DNA from: Blastocatellia bacterium
Lineage (GTDB): Bacteria > Acidobacteriota > Blastocatellia > Chloracidobacteriales > Chloracidobacteriaceae
Assembly (NCBI GenBank): GCA_019695185.1
Contig: JAIBAN010000011.1
Span: 1 to 64,000, forward strand
Reading direction: 5' to 3'
Length of the DNA: 64,000 bases
A model generated the notes under the pieces. The model was not told where the DNA came from. It worked only from the letters and a program-made list of their open reading frames with translations, and did not search any database. The translations under genes and the position numbers were made by a program. Positions 7,263 through 15,900 of this stretch are shown one piece after another (position 1 is the first letter of the stretch; each line of letters opens with the position of its first letter).

Positions 7263-8207
7263 GTGACAACTGATTCAAGTCAAGAAGAAAATAAGGTGAC
7301 GCCTTCTTTTTTGGCTGAGGTTGAGGCTGAAGTCGAAGAGAAAGAAGACTTTTCCGGAATAGACAGTTCTTTCCTGAATAGAGTGATTGAAGCTTTTGGG
7401 GCAAAGAACGGGGCGCAAGTAGCTCGTTTTGTGGGTTTAACGCCGCAATCAGTCGGGGCGTGGGCTAAAGGGTCTATGCCTAAAAGGCAAGTCCTTCTTG
7501 ATATAACCAAACAGACAGGTGTGTCCTTACATTGGTTGATTACAGGAGAAGGAACAAAATTTGTTGTTTCTGAAGATCAAAAAAACTTTGTATTACCATC
7601 ACAAGAAAAAGGTGACCGTCTTTCAGTTTTACTCGAATACAACATGGGGAAGGTAGCCAGGGAAATGGCAGCCAAGGCGGGGATTGACCCCGGCGACCAG
7701 GTAGCGCTTATGGTTTGGGAGTACATGGCCGACAAAGGGTTGATTCGGAAAAAGCTCTCCCAGGAAGAAATACTAATTGCCCTCGAAACAGAGGAAAGAA
7801 CTATCGGTTGGAAGAAAATCCGGCTGATGGGGAGCATCGCGGCTGGGAAGCCGATTCAGCTTTATCATAATGATGAGGTGCATTGGATTGATGCACCTGA
7901 CATCATGGTCCCGAATGACGACACTTATGCTCTGATTGCAAAGGGTGACTCAATGATTGGCGAAGGGGTTTTCCATAATGACGTGGTGGTCATCAACCCC
8001 TATGGGACAGTCACCCAGGGCACCACGATTGTGGCAGTGATTGGTGGGGAAGAAGCGACGCTTAAAAAATTTTACCGGAACGGGACGTTTGCTTCCCTCG
8101 AATCGGCCAACCCGAATTATGCGCCGATTCCGGTACCGCTTTCGAAGCTCGACATCAAAGGGGTTTTGGTGGGAGTCCTGCGAGGCCGGGGGAAATCTTA
8201 TTTCTGA
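7263..8207 (+). CDS. cI/LexA-like repressor with S24 peptidase domain
   Basis: The 314-residue protein starts at a GTG. After an acidic N-terminus, residues ~37-95 form a helix-turn-helix (NGAQVARFVGLTPQSVGAWAKG). The C-terminal half is the S24 autoprotease: scissile Ala194-Gly195 in GSIAAGKP, catalytic Ser230 in KGDSMIGEG and Lys268 in EEATLKKFY. Such proteins repress the lytic or excision genes of a mobile element and self-cleave with RecA after DNA damage. The domain layout is that of a temperate-phage repressor rather than host LexA, whose N-terminal winged helix differs. It is probably the master repressor of this element. Confidence 0.92.
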   Translation: MTTDSSQEENKVTPSFLAEVEAEVEEKEDFSGIDSSFLNRVIEAFGAKNGAQVARFVGLTPQSVGAWAKGSMPKRQVLLDITKQTGVSLHWLITGEGTKFVVSEDQKNFVLPSQEKGDRLSVLLEYNMGKVAREMAAKAGIDPGDQVALMVWEYMADKGLIRKKLSQEEILIALETEERTIGWKKIRLMGSIAAGKPIQLYHNDEVHWIDAPDIMVPNDDTYALIAKGDSMIGEGVFHNDVVVINPYGTVTQGTTIVAVIGGEEATLKKFYRNGTFASLESANPNYAPIPVPLSKLDIKGVLVGVLRGRGKSYF

Positions 8208-8239
8208 TTTTTTTTGAATCGGACCGCAACTTTTTGGGG
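8207..8239 (+). promoter_or_regulatory. Duplicated upstream element, copy 1
   Basis: A run of eight T followed by GAATCGGACCGCAAC and TTTTTGGGG lies just before the 94-residue gene. An almost identical sequence occurs at 8752-8783. It may be a shared promoter or operator. Confidence 0.45.
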
Positions 8240-8247
8240 AGGATGGA

Positions 8248-8532
8248 ATGGTTGATCCAAATATACAGGCCGTCGATGAAATCGAGCAGGTTCTCAAGGA
8301 ATTCCCGGTTGGCGAAATCAACCGGGAGGCAACAAAGCGGATTGAGCAGGCTCTATTCAAAATTCGTTCGGCTGATGGATACACCTTAACAAAATGTGGC
8401 GAGGTTCGAGTTTGGGCAGAAATATTCTATAGCCGGTCCAAACACAAAAAGCATGGAGGGCCGGAGAGGGCGCTGCACTTCCTTCGTTGTTCCCTGTTAA
8501 GCCTTCGACAGGCCCTTGTCCATTCGGCATGA
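8248..8532 (+). CDS. Hypothetical protein
   Basis: This 94-residue protein begins with an ATG preceded by GGGGAGGA. It is helical and charged (VDEIEQVLKEFPVGEINREATKRIEQALFKIRS, split here only for description) and ends with a basic segment. It overlaps the 3' end of the opposite-strand zinc-ribbon gene by 36 bases. It follows the S24 repressor by 40 bases and may be co-transcribed with it. Family not recognised. Confidence 0.55.
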   Translation: MVDPNIQAVDEIEQVLKEFPVGEINREATKRIEQALFKIRSADGYTLTKCGEVRVWAEIFYSRSKHKKHGGPERALHFLRCSLLSLRQALVHSA

Positions 8533-8739
8533 AATACCGTTTCGCCTGTTGATTTTTCTGGTTTGGACAGCGCACCCCTTGCAAACCGGAGCTTCCACAA
8601 TATCCACCCCCGGTTGCTTCACTTTGAGGACTTCGGGGGGGAGCACTTGCACGCCATACCAAACCACGACACCGAGGCCTGGTTTGAGGTTTTGGGTATT
8701 CAGTTTTTGGCCACACAAAAAGCATTTTTTGGATTTCAT
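8497..8739 (-). CDS. Small zinc-ribbon-like protein
   Basis: The start chosen is the ATG at 8739 (MKSKKCFLCGQK) with GGGG close upstream; the open frame extends to 8862 but the extra sequence overlaps the duplicated upstream element. The 80-residue product has two CxxC pairs, CFLC near residues 6-9 and CKGC near 54-57, which would bind one zinc ion. HNH-like or ribbon proteins of this size are common in phages, but no His-Asn-His catalytic set is seen. Confidence 0.55.
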   Translation of the reverse strand: MKSKKCFLCGQKLNTQNLKPGLGVVVWYGVQVLPPEVLKVKQPGVDIVEAPVCKGCAVQTRKINRRNGISCRMDKGLSKA

Positions 8740-8751
8740 TCCCCAATTGTA

Positions 8752-8783
8752 ATTTTTTTTGAACCGAGCGCAACTTTTTGGGG
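8752..8783 (+). promoter_or_regulatory. Duplicated upstream element, copy 2
   Basis: This matches copy 1 at 8207-8239 in 28 or more of 32 positions (T-run, GAACCGAGCGCAAC, TTTTTGGGG). It lies about 55 bases upstream of the 167-residue gene. Confidence 0.45.
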
Positions 8784-8836
8784 TGCTGCGGGAAATAAGT
8801 TCATAGAGGTCATACTTTTTTGACTGAGGTGAATTT

Positions 8837-9340
8837 ATGGGAGAGGAATGGAAAGTTGACATTGATGGAAAGATTTTTGATGTAGACCTTGAAACCCTGA
8901 AGCAATGGGTTGCTGATTATCAGGTTTTAAGCCATCACAAGGTAAAGAAAGGGAATTTGAATTGGTTGAAGGCCAGTGCGGTTCCGGCATTGGAGACCAT
9001 TTTCAAGGCGATTCCCCCGCCTCCGCAAATGGTGGCAGAAGTGATGGAAGTCAAACGGAACGTCACCGAGCACTTGGTTGTCCCGTTTGCCAGTATCCAG
9101 CCGACAAATGCCAGCGCCGTGGTTACAGCCGCCAAACAGCTACAGGATTTGATTAACCATCACTCGTTACAAGGGTGGGAGTTTTACCGGATGGACAGTG
9201 TCTCACTGTATGAGAATCCGGGGTGTCTGGCTGGGCTACTTGGAGCCAAGACAACTGAAACCCGCTTGGACATGGTGATTTTCCGCCGAGTTTCGGTTTT
9301 AACTGAAACAGTCCCCACCGGGCGATTGATTCCGGGCTAA
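8837..9340 (+). CDS. GYF_2-like / DUF4177-like protein
   Basis: The 167-residue protein opens with WKVDIDGKIFDVDLETLKQW, matching the GYF_2 (DUF4339) pattern of a W-x-V beta hairpin followed by a short helix and a KKGNLNW end. The C-terminal half (AAKQLQDLINHHSLQGWEFY, then TTETRLDMVIFRR) has the helix followed by a GWEFY strand seen in DUF4177-type small proteins. Both assignments rest on pattern memory. It starts 18 bases after a TGAGGTG sequence and is followed by a separate secreted protein gene. Confidence 0.6.
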   Translation: MGEEWKVDIDGKIFDVDLETLKQWVADYQVLSHHKVKKGNLNWLKASAVPALETIFKAIPPPPQMVAEVMEVKRNVTEHLVVPFASIQPTNASAVVTAAKQLQDLINHHSLQGWEFYRMDSVSLYENPGCLAGLLGAKTTETRLDMVIFRRVSVLTETVPTGRLIPG

Positions 9341-9383
9341 AAGGGACTGTTCGAAAATACCAAAAATGATTCAAGGAGGAAGC

Positions 9384-9737
9384 ATGAAAAAAGTTCTTTT
9401 TGCATTATGTCTGTTTTCGGTGCTGGTAGTGGGTGCCAATGCCCGCCCGGTGCAGGATGAATCGGAATGCCGCCGGGTGTCGGATGATTATTTTTCCCGG
9501 CAGGAGAGCGGGCAGGATGTGGAATCCCTTTTCTGCTATTCACGGGATGCGGTCAAAAATTTCAATGTGAAGTCCCACAACATCACCTCGGTCACCTGCA
9601 ATGATTTCGGATGTACCGCACGGGTCTACGTACAGCAGACGAATGCGGGCGGGAGGGAAATCGGGGTGACCTGGCTGGTCGAGGTGCGGACCAGGCCGGA
9701 GGGCAGTTGCATCCACAAAATCACCAAAACGGATTAG
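9384..9737 (+). CDS. Secreted small cysteine-containing protein
   Basis: The ATG at 9384 has a strong AAGGAGGAAG ribosome site and begins a signal peptide (MKKVLFALCLFSVLVVGANA). The mature part of about 97 residues contains five cysteines, which probably form disulphides in the periplasm. The C-terminal region is beta-rich (TARVYVQQTNAGG, GVTWLVEVRT). A rho-independent terminator follows. The gene looks like a lysogenic-conversion type cargo gene because it stands alone near the attachment site, but this is inference. Confidence 0.7.
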   Translation: MKKVLFALCLFSVLVVGANARPVQDESECRRVSDDYFSRQESGQDVESLFCYSRDAVKNFNVKSHNITSVTCNDFGCTARVYVQQTNAGGREIGVTWLVEVRTRPEGSCIHKITKTD

Positions 9738-9757
9738 AACCTGACCCGGAATGGTTT

Positions 9758-9788
9758 AAGGGGTTGGCCAACTGGCCAGCCCCTTTTT
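9758..9788 (+). terminator. Rho-independent terminator
   Basis: AAGGGGTTGGCC and GGCCAGCCCCTT form a 12-bp stem (one G-T pair) with a four-base loop followed by TTT. It lies 20 bases after the stop of the secreted protein. Confidence 0.85.
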
Positions 9789-9802
9789 ACTTCCGGTTGA
9801 AC

Positions 9803-10195
9803 TTAAGGTGTTGATTTCTTCAACCATCGTTTCGAATTCTTTAGTTTCTCCAATGCCTGCACATAAGCGGAGAGTAATGCTGGAAGTTTGGTAGGGGCAT
9901 AATCAACATACCATTCATCATCCTGACCATTTATAAAAATACGAACCCGCCAATCCCCTGGCCCATCTCCTGTTTCTTGCGGGGATTCACTAATAAACCA
10001 CCAACCTTCCCGCTCAACAATCGCCGCCTCAATCATTCCACAAAGTAGCCACTCGCCATCCTGCGTAACTCTTCCATTCCCAGGGAACCGTTTCCCGCAA
10101 ACGCTAAAATAGCTCAACCCGTTTTGCGTGGTATCTCCTCCAATTCGGCACCGTTCCGGCTCCAACTCGGCCCATTTTTGTAAAAGTTCAATCAT
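9803..10195 (-). CDS. Hypothetical protein
   Basis: The 130-residue protein has several Trp residues (GWWFISES, GDWRVRIF, DEWYVDY) and a helical C-terminus ending in a basic tail. The gene starts 7 codons after the... stop-proximal region of no recognisable domain and lies 17 bases downstream of the integrase gene on the same strand, so the two are probably co-transcribed. I do not recognise the family. Confidence 0.55.
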   Translation of the reverse strand: MIELLQKWAELEPERCRIGGDTTQNGLSYFSVCGKRFPGNGRVTQDGEWLLCGMIEAAIVEREGWWFISESPQETGDGPGDWRVRIFINGQDDEWYVDYAPTKLPALLSAYVQALEKLKNSKRWLKKSTP

Positions 10196-10212
10196 TTGTC
10201 ATCTCCAAAGTT

Positions 10213-11322
10213 TTACTTCCGGTTAAACTTTTCGAGGGCCTCGGCGGCCCGGCTGGCGGAGTGCTGGTCCGGGTTGACGTAGCGCATAAAGGTGGTCCAC
10301 TGGTGGTGGCCGCTGATTTTCATCACCTCGGCAGGGGGCAAACCGGCAGCCACCATGCGGGTGATGGCGGTATGGCGGAGGTCATGGAAGCGCATACCTG
10401 TGATCCCGGCCATTCGGCATGCTGTGGTGAAGCTATGTTTGCAGTCATCCAGGTCGAAGACTCGTCCCGGCTGACGGCCAGCGGCAATCCAGAGTTCCCG
10501 CAAGGAAGTCCGGACCCGGCTGGTGAGCCCGACGGTGCGGGATTCCTCGGTTTTGGTGTTGGTGGCCCGGATATGAATCAGCCCGGCTGAGAAATCCACG
10601 TCGGCCCATTCGAGGGAGAGGATTTCGCCCCGGCGCATACCGGTATCGAGCGCCAGACAGACAATCGGCCCCAGGTGAGCCCTCCGCCCGGTACAGACGG
10701 CCAGGAGCCGGGTTTCCTCGTCGGGGGAAAGGATGCGCTCCCTTTTTTTCTCCCCGGCCCGCTCGACGAGTTTCGCGCCGTCGGTGGGGCTTTTCTGGAG
10801 CCAGCCTTCCCCGACGGCAAACCGGAACAAGGTGCGGACAATGCCGAGTTCGCGGTTGACGGTGGCGGGGGTGCGGTCGTTGCCCCGGCGGGTGGGGACT
10901 TTGAAGCGTTTGGCCCGGTAGCGTTCGAGGTCGGCCCGGGTGATTGTTTTAATGGGCCGGTGGCCGAAGGCGTCGGCAAAAAGCTGCAGGTTATGGGCCG
11001 GGGAAACGGGGTCTTTGAGCCCGGCGACTTTGCGCCCGTCCACAAACTGGGCCGGTTGGAGCTTGTGCTCGGTGTAATAGGTGACGAGTTGCGCCACGGT
11101 CATTTTGGCCGGGTCAAACGCCTGGTTGGCATTCAGGCTTTGTTCGAGTTCGTTGAGGAGTTTCCAGCGCAGGTCCTGGGCGTCGGACTTCGAGGTGGCC
11201 CGGCGCTTGCGGTCGTGCCGCTTGCCGTCGGCGTCGGTCCAGGTAACGCGGGCAGTCCATCTGCCCTTGCTGTCGCGGAAAACGGAACCGGTGGTTGGGG
11301 GGCCTGCCTTGGTTTTGGGCAT
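10213..11322 (-). CDS. Tyrosine site-specific integrase
   Basis: The 369-residue protein has the three domains of phage integrases: an arm-binding N-terminus (GSVFRDSKGRWTARVTW), a core-binding SAM-like domain (about 70-175) and a catalytic domain. The catalytic set is visible: Arg in DTGMRRGE, HDLRHTA, GHHQWTTF and nucleophile Tyr348 in FMRYVNP. It catalyses integration and excision at the tRNA site 190 bases upstream of its start. Direct repeats between its start and the tRNA fragment are probably its arm-type binding sites, so it may also regulate its own promoter. Confidence 0.95.
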   Translation of the reverse strand: MPKTKAGPPTTGSVFRDSKGRWTARVTWTDADGKRHDRKRRATSKSDAQDLRWKLLNELEQSLNANQAFDPAKMTVAQLVTYYTEHKLQPAQFVDGRKVAGLKDPVSPAHNLQLFADAFGHRPIKTITRADLERYRAKRFKVPTRRGNDRTPATVNRELGIVRTLFRFAVGEGWLQKSPTDGAKLVERAGEKKRERILSPDEETRLLAVCTGRRAHLGPIVCLALDTGMRRGEILSLEWADVDFSAGLIHIRATNTKTEESRTVGLTSRVRTSLRELWIAAGRQPGRVFDLDDCKHSFTTACRMAGITGMRFHDLRHTAITRMVAAGLPPAEVMKISGHHQWTTFMRYVNPDQHSASRAAEALEKFNRK

Positions 11323-11328
11323 AAAAAC

Positions 11329-11383
11329 TTTCCACAGTTGTTTCCACAGTTAGGGGACTGTTTCCACAATTGTTTCCACAGTT
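11329..11383. repeat. Four direct repeats TTTCCACARTT (probable integrase arm sites)
   Basis: Copies start at 11329, 11341, 11361 and 11373, two pairs with 12-bp spacing set 32 bp apart. A second class, GTTGCAA, occurs near 11397, 11459 and 11469, the last two beside the tRNA fragment. Location between integrase and attachment core supports arm-type sites. The first class also resembles a DnaA box. Confidence 0.65.
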
Positions 11384-11508
11384 TGGCTTGCAATGGGTTG
11401 CAACCATAGCCAGGATTGTCGAATGGAGAGTGGCTAACCCTAGCAGAATCACCGGTTAGTTGCAAATAGTTGCAAGCGGTTCCATGCTTCAAAAATGCCG
11501 GAAGGGGA

Positions 11509-11553
11509 TTCATAACCCGTAGGTCACTGGTTCGATCCCAGTCGCCGCTACCA
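11509..11553 (+). other. Attachment site: 3' part of a CAT-anticodon tRNA
   Basis: The sequence contains an anticodon loop with CAT, the 3' anticodon strand ACCCGT, variable loop, a perfect T arm (ACTGG-TTCGATC-CCAGT), the 3' acceptor strand CGCCGCT, discriminator A and CCA. The 5' half is absent: the upstream bases do not give a D arm and the 5' anticodon strand mismatches. This is what remains when an element integrates into a tRNA 3' end; the restored tRNA (Met or Ile2) should lie at the other end of the element. Confidence 0.8.
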
Positions 11554-11562
11554 GCACAAATC

Positions 11563-11602
11563 AAAACCGCCGGTTGGAATCAGACTTCCAACCGGCGGTT
11601 TT
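11563..11602 (+). terminator. Terminator of the original tRNA gene
   Basis: AAAACCGCCGGTTGGAA and TTCCAACCGGCGGTTTT form a perfect 17-bp stem with a six-base loop (TCAGAC). It begins nine bases after the tRNA CCA end and marks return to chromosomal sequence. Confidence 0.9.
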
Positions 11603-12262
11603 GTGTTTGGCGATTGGGGGATTTTCCAATCGGTCCATCAGTTCCTCAAGTCTGCCCAGACGCTGGCCCGTTCCAACCTAAACGTTCGAAAGAAGGACGA
11701 TATTTTGTTGCAGCACTTCGGAAATGATAAGCATGGCATTCACCCCTTCATGCATTTCAGGGATGGTTGCCTTCAAAATTTGCCAGTCATTTCTTGCTTC
11801 GAATTGCATTTCTTCAATTTTGATTGTGAGAGATACCTATAGGTGAATTACACCAAGATATAGATTCGGGTTCCGGGTTCCGACTTGATTTCGTTTGAAA
11901 ATTGCTTTGGAAAGATTGGAATCTCAATCCGGAAAAAGGAGGTTCAAACCCGAAACCCGAAACCCTGAACCCGAAAAATGGAACTCCATATCTTGGTGTG
12001 AGCTAGCTATAGTTCTCTGCCAATGCATGAACTTTGGCATCCAGGTCAGCTTAAAGTCCAACCAGAACGTGAATCCGGTTTTCGGTTTTCAGTTGCCATT
12101 CTTCGAACTGGAGTTTTACTTCGGGGCGTCATGTAAGTTCCTTAGATTGCGCTTTTAAGTGGTTAAATCAAGATTGTGACACGCTCAACCGTCATGAGTG
12201 CAGTCCAAAGCTTGTGGGGAATGCAGAATTTAATCTCATGCCATCAGATAGTGAAAACTGGT
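11603..12262. other. Long intergenic region, chromosome side of the attachment site
   Basis: Apart from the inverted element at 11850-11999 I see no supported gene here. Short open frames at 11603-11842 and 11895-12158 lack ribosome sites and recognisable domains, and the second is read through repeat sequence. The next gene (12263-12928) is on the minus strand. Confidence 0.6.
11850..11999. repeat. Inverted heptad element with perfect 12-bp outer arms
   Basis: The outer arms ACACCAAGATAT (11850-11861) and ATATCTTGGTGT (11988-11999) are perfect inverted repeats. Just inside are heptad arms of the GGGTTCC/AACCCGA kind (11864-11881; 11946-11976). The remaining centre of about 65 bases has no coding signal. 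The layout resembles a miniature inverted-repeat element. Confidence 0.75.
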
Positions 12263-12928
12263 CTATGAGCTTTCTCCAAGCCATTCCAACCAAGTTTTTG
12301 CGTTAGGCGAGGAAAGATCCAGGCACATGTTGGAGCTGTTCATGAACTGCTCGTTTTCCCAATATTCAGGTCCTGGAAAACCTAACTTTCCCCAAATCTC
12401 AAGAAAGCTAACCAAATCTGTTCCCATCATCCAACCATTACGGTAACTGTCGTCATGGCTGAGATACAGAATGGAACCAAAATCAGTCTCATTCAACTCT
12501 AGGGCAATCAGGTCGCCATTTCCTACTTCCTGGATGGGGAATTTGTTTTGCCAAACCAAGTCATACTCGTTGTCTAAATCGTTAAAACAAGTGGCTAGCC
12601 AATTTTGGTAAACACCATATAAATAGAGGGTCTGAGATAATCCAAGCTGGCAATAACCCCAATTCGGAAAAGAAACTGGAGACTCACTGGGAAATTGCCA
12701 TGAGATGTCAATTTCCTGAGAATATTCCAAAAAGAACTCCCGTAAAGGTGCAGGTATGGAAAATCCCAGGTTCCTTTCCACAGTGTTAAGTTCTTCAAAG
12801 CAAAGGACCGGACCTTCAATAAAAAAAGTGGGTCGTTGTCGATAGCGGTAAAAAGGCCCAACCGCACCCCGCCGAACCAACTGAAACCACACTTTTTCCC
12901 AATCGTCAAAGATTTGATGATGTTTCAT
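12263..12928 (-). CDS. SMI1/KNR4 (SUKH) family protein
   Basis: The 221-residue protein shows the SUKH pattern: a helix and hydrophobic strand near the start (FEELNTVERNLGFSIPAPLREFFLEYS), then a C-terminal strand series with NGDLIALELN and GSILYLSHDD. In many bacteria such proteins are immunity proteins for contact-dependent or polymorphic toxins. No toxin gene is adjacent; the neighbour 30 bases downstream is the CHAT-TPR gene on the same strand. It may be an orphan immunity gene left after toxin loss, or have a housekeeping role. Confidence 0.8.
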   Translation of the reverse strand: MKHHQIFDDWEKVWFQLVRRGAVGPFYRYRQRPTFFIEGPVLCFEELNTVERNLGFSIPAPLREFFLEYSQEIDISWQFPSESPVSFPNWGYCQLGLSQTLYLYGVYQNWLATCFNDLDNEYDLVWQNKFPIQEVGNGDLIALELNETDFGSILYLSHDDSYRNGWMMGTDLVSFLEIWGKLGFPGPEYWENEQFMNSSNMCLDLSSPNAKTWLEWLGESS

Positions 12929-12957
12929 AATACCGAAAAGCCGACGTCCAGGCCGAA

Positions 12958-15900
12958 TTACCGAAATTCACCTTGCAACACAAAGGGAGCCCAGTAGTAG
13001 GGCGATTTCCACTTCGTGTCGCGGACCATTTCCAGTTGGGCAGCCCGCAAGGCAGCAGCGGGACGCTCTTTTCCAGTCAGGAGTTTTCGGTAAAAGCGTT
13101 TCATCAGTTCCGCCGTGGCCGCGTCGTTGACCGCCCAGAGGCTGACAATGATGCGTTTGGTCCCGGCATACATGAACCCTCTGGTCAATCCAACGAGTCC
13201 TTCGCCCTTGATGGATTTCCCAAGGCCGGTTTCACAAGCGCTGAGGGTGACCAGTTCAGCCGGAAGCTGAAGGTTATAGACTTCCAGGCTCCGGAAAAAA
13301 CCATCCTGTGGTTTACCTTTCTGGTCCATCATCGAAAGCAGCAGGGCCGAGAGTTCCGGTCGCTCGGTATCCAGGTACCCGTGGGTGGCAAAATGGAGAT
13401 AGCGGTACTGGCTTAATGCAGGGCTGGAAATCAACGACCGGTTGACCTCAAATCCCAGTGCTTTGAGGGTTTGTTTGGGCGGTGCCAGTTGCGCAATGGA
13501 GTTGGCTTCAAGTCTGGTTCCGGGCAGGCGCGGAATCCGCAGGGTAGTGACGGTTGCACCTGGAGCAACGGCAGGGTTTTGTTCCTCCTCGCGTTCGAAC
13601 ATCCGGTTCAAAACCCGGTTGGTGGTGCGGTCCCCTGCCGCTGGCGCGCTGTGAGCGGCCAGTTGTGCCACTCGTTCATCATCGGTGCCGCCAAACACCG
13701 GGTCGGCCAGGATGGCCAGCATTTTGGCTGCCGGTTTCCGCCCGGCGGTTTCTTTTCGCAAAACAGCCAAAGCCGAAGCTGAAGGAAGCGTGACCAATTC
13801 GTGATTGAACAAAAGCGGGGGCTGTGTTTTTGACCTGGAACCCTCAACTCTCAACCCTGAACCCTGAATGGCGGGTTCAGTCAAGGCGCTGAACGGAATG
13901 TAATGGAGGGCTCCGTCCGGGACGATGAGCAGCCGTTTCCGCCCCAGTTCAGTTGCCACCGGTCCTAAAATCATAGCGCTGAGCTGGTCAATTTCACTTT
14001 GCCTGGATTGTTTGGACTTGCCGCTTGGTCCTTCAACCATACCCGTGGATTCATTTGCCTCAGTCCGTTTCAAGGACTGGTACAGGGTTTCAGCCAGGGT
14101 TTCGATGTCTTTGCGTTTGGGCAACTCATGGACTTTGAGGGATTGACTGCTGAGAACAAAGAGAAAACTGCGCTCTTCGCCCAGCGCATATTCAAGCAGG
14201 AGGGTGTCAGGGTCGAGCACCTGCTTTTGAATTTCGTCAGTTGAAAGTGGTTGAGGTTGGGTCAGGGCTGCATACCGGGGGCTTTTTTGCTGAATTTCAG
14301 CCTGAATCTGCTGGTATTCCTGATTCAAGGTGTCAATTTCGGTTTTGGCCGCAGCCTCCTGTTCGGCGGTATGCCTGCCGGCCAGAAGTTTGGCCAGTAA
14401 TTCCAGTTTAGCGCTCAAGCGGCCTTGCAGCTCCCGCTCCTGTTCAAGCAGTTGGGGGGCCACGCCTTGCCGAAGGTCGGTTTTGTTTTGCGCCAGCATT
14501 TCAAGCAGGCTTCGGGCACGGGCGCGCTCGCTGACCTGCAATGCCTGGCGGTCAAATCCGGCGGTTGGCTGCTGGCGGTGCAGTTCCAACAGCAGGTCCA
14601 GGTAGAATTCATAATATCCCTGAATAGTGGCTACATACGAGGCCCGGAATTCCTGGTTGGCAACCCTGGAACGCAGTTCCTCCACCAGCCGGATGGCTTC
14701 CTGTATTGTTTCTTTCGCTTCGTTCAGGTGACCCATTTTGCGCTGGGTCTTGGCTATCGATAACAGGGTTTGAGCTTGTCCCACCGGGTTTTTCCCGCTC
14801 CGCCGCAGTGCCAGGGATTTCTCCATTAAAGCCAGGGCTTGGGTGTCGTCTCCCAGGTCCGACGTGGCAAGTCCCAGACCGAGTTGGATTTCAGCCTCAA
14901 TCAATGGGACTCCCAGGGTTTGGGAGAGCGGCAGTGCCTGTTTGAAAAATTCCAGGGCCTGGCGTGGCTGTTTAAGGAGAATCTGCATTTTCCCCAGATT
15001 GGTGAGGGTGTTGGTTTCGGCATGGCGGTCTCCGACTTCCTGAAAGATCGGCAGTGCCTGCTGAAAATATTCCAAAGCCCTGGGGAGTTCATCCCGGCTG
15101 CGATAGACGGAGCCAAAATTGGAAATGGTCAGTCCTTCCGAGCGCCGGTCACCTGTCTCGCGTTCCATTTTCAAAGCCTGTTCCAGTTGACCAAACGCCA
15201 GCCGGAAATCACCCAAATCCCGATATAAAATCCCCAGATTGTTGCGAGCCACTGCTTCGAGTGTCCGGTTTTTGGTTTCCTGAAACAACCGAATGGCCTG
15301 ATGATAGGCTTCCAGGGTTTTTTGCAGTTCGCCCATTGACCAATAGGCATAACCCATGTTGAGGGTCAGGTAGCCTTCGGTTTCTTTATCTTTCTCCTGA
15401 TGAAGGAGGGACTTGGCCCGGCCAAAATATTCCAGTGCCCTGAGCGGCTCACCCAATTCAATTGAAACGGTTGCCAGGTTGTTGGTGACCACCAGTTCCT
15501 GGTCCCTGATGCCGGAACTTTGAATCAGGCGCAAGGCGCTTTCGGCGTGTTCATAGGACTTTCGCTTGTCTCCCAGGCCGTAAGAGAGCAGCCCCGTCAT
15601 GGCCAGAGCCTGAATGACACCCCCCGTGTCACCGGCTTTTTCCCAGGCGGTTTTGCTTTTTTGGTAAAAGGCAATGGCCTTGAGGTAGTTTTCTTTCGAG
15701 GGTTTGGATTGCAACCGCAATCCCTCGTCAAACCACATCTGGGCCGGAAGGCGGGTGGTTTCATCCGCTAGGGCGGCTCGCCATTCCAACACCCGGAGCA
15801 GGAAGCTTCCCGGCGGAGCTTTGTCGTTGCGGGAAGTGATTTCGAGTGAAAAATCGCCACTTTGGTCCGCGACTAACAAAAAATAGATACCCGGTTCAAT

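Larger units (their letters stand above)
1..11553. mobile_element. Integrated mobile element (prophage or integrative island), right part
   Basis: The segment ends on the right at a tRNA 3' fragment directly beside a tyrosine integrase gene, and it carries a cI/LexA-like S24 repressor, an XRE regulator, an excisionase-like protein, a ParB-like protein, an intein-bearing SF2 helicase and a run of small overlapping unknown genes. The chromosome resumes after the tRNA remnant with that tRNA's own terminator. No capsid, tail, portal or conjugation gene is visible, so phage versus island cannot be decided here. The left end, with the expected restored tRNA, lies outside the window. Confidence 0.8.

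Noticed and set aside
11475-11508. Possible 5' half of the tRNA (AGCGGTT could pair with the acceptor strand)
   Set aside because: No D arm, and the 5' anticodon strand mismatches, so only the 3' part is tRNA.
11133-11564. Minus-strand frame containing GDWDRTSDLR
   Set aside because: This peptide is the well-known translation of a tRNA 3' half read backwards; it is not a gene.
11895-12158. Plus-strand frame of 87 codons
   Set aside because: It reads through the right arms of the inverted element and has no ribosome site.
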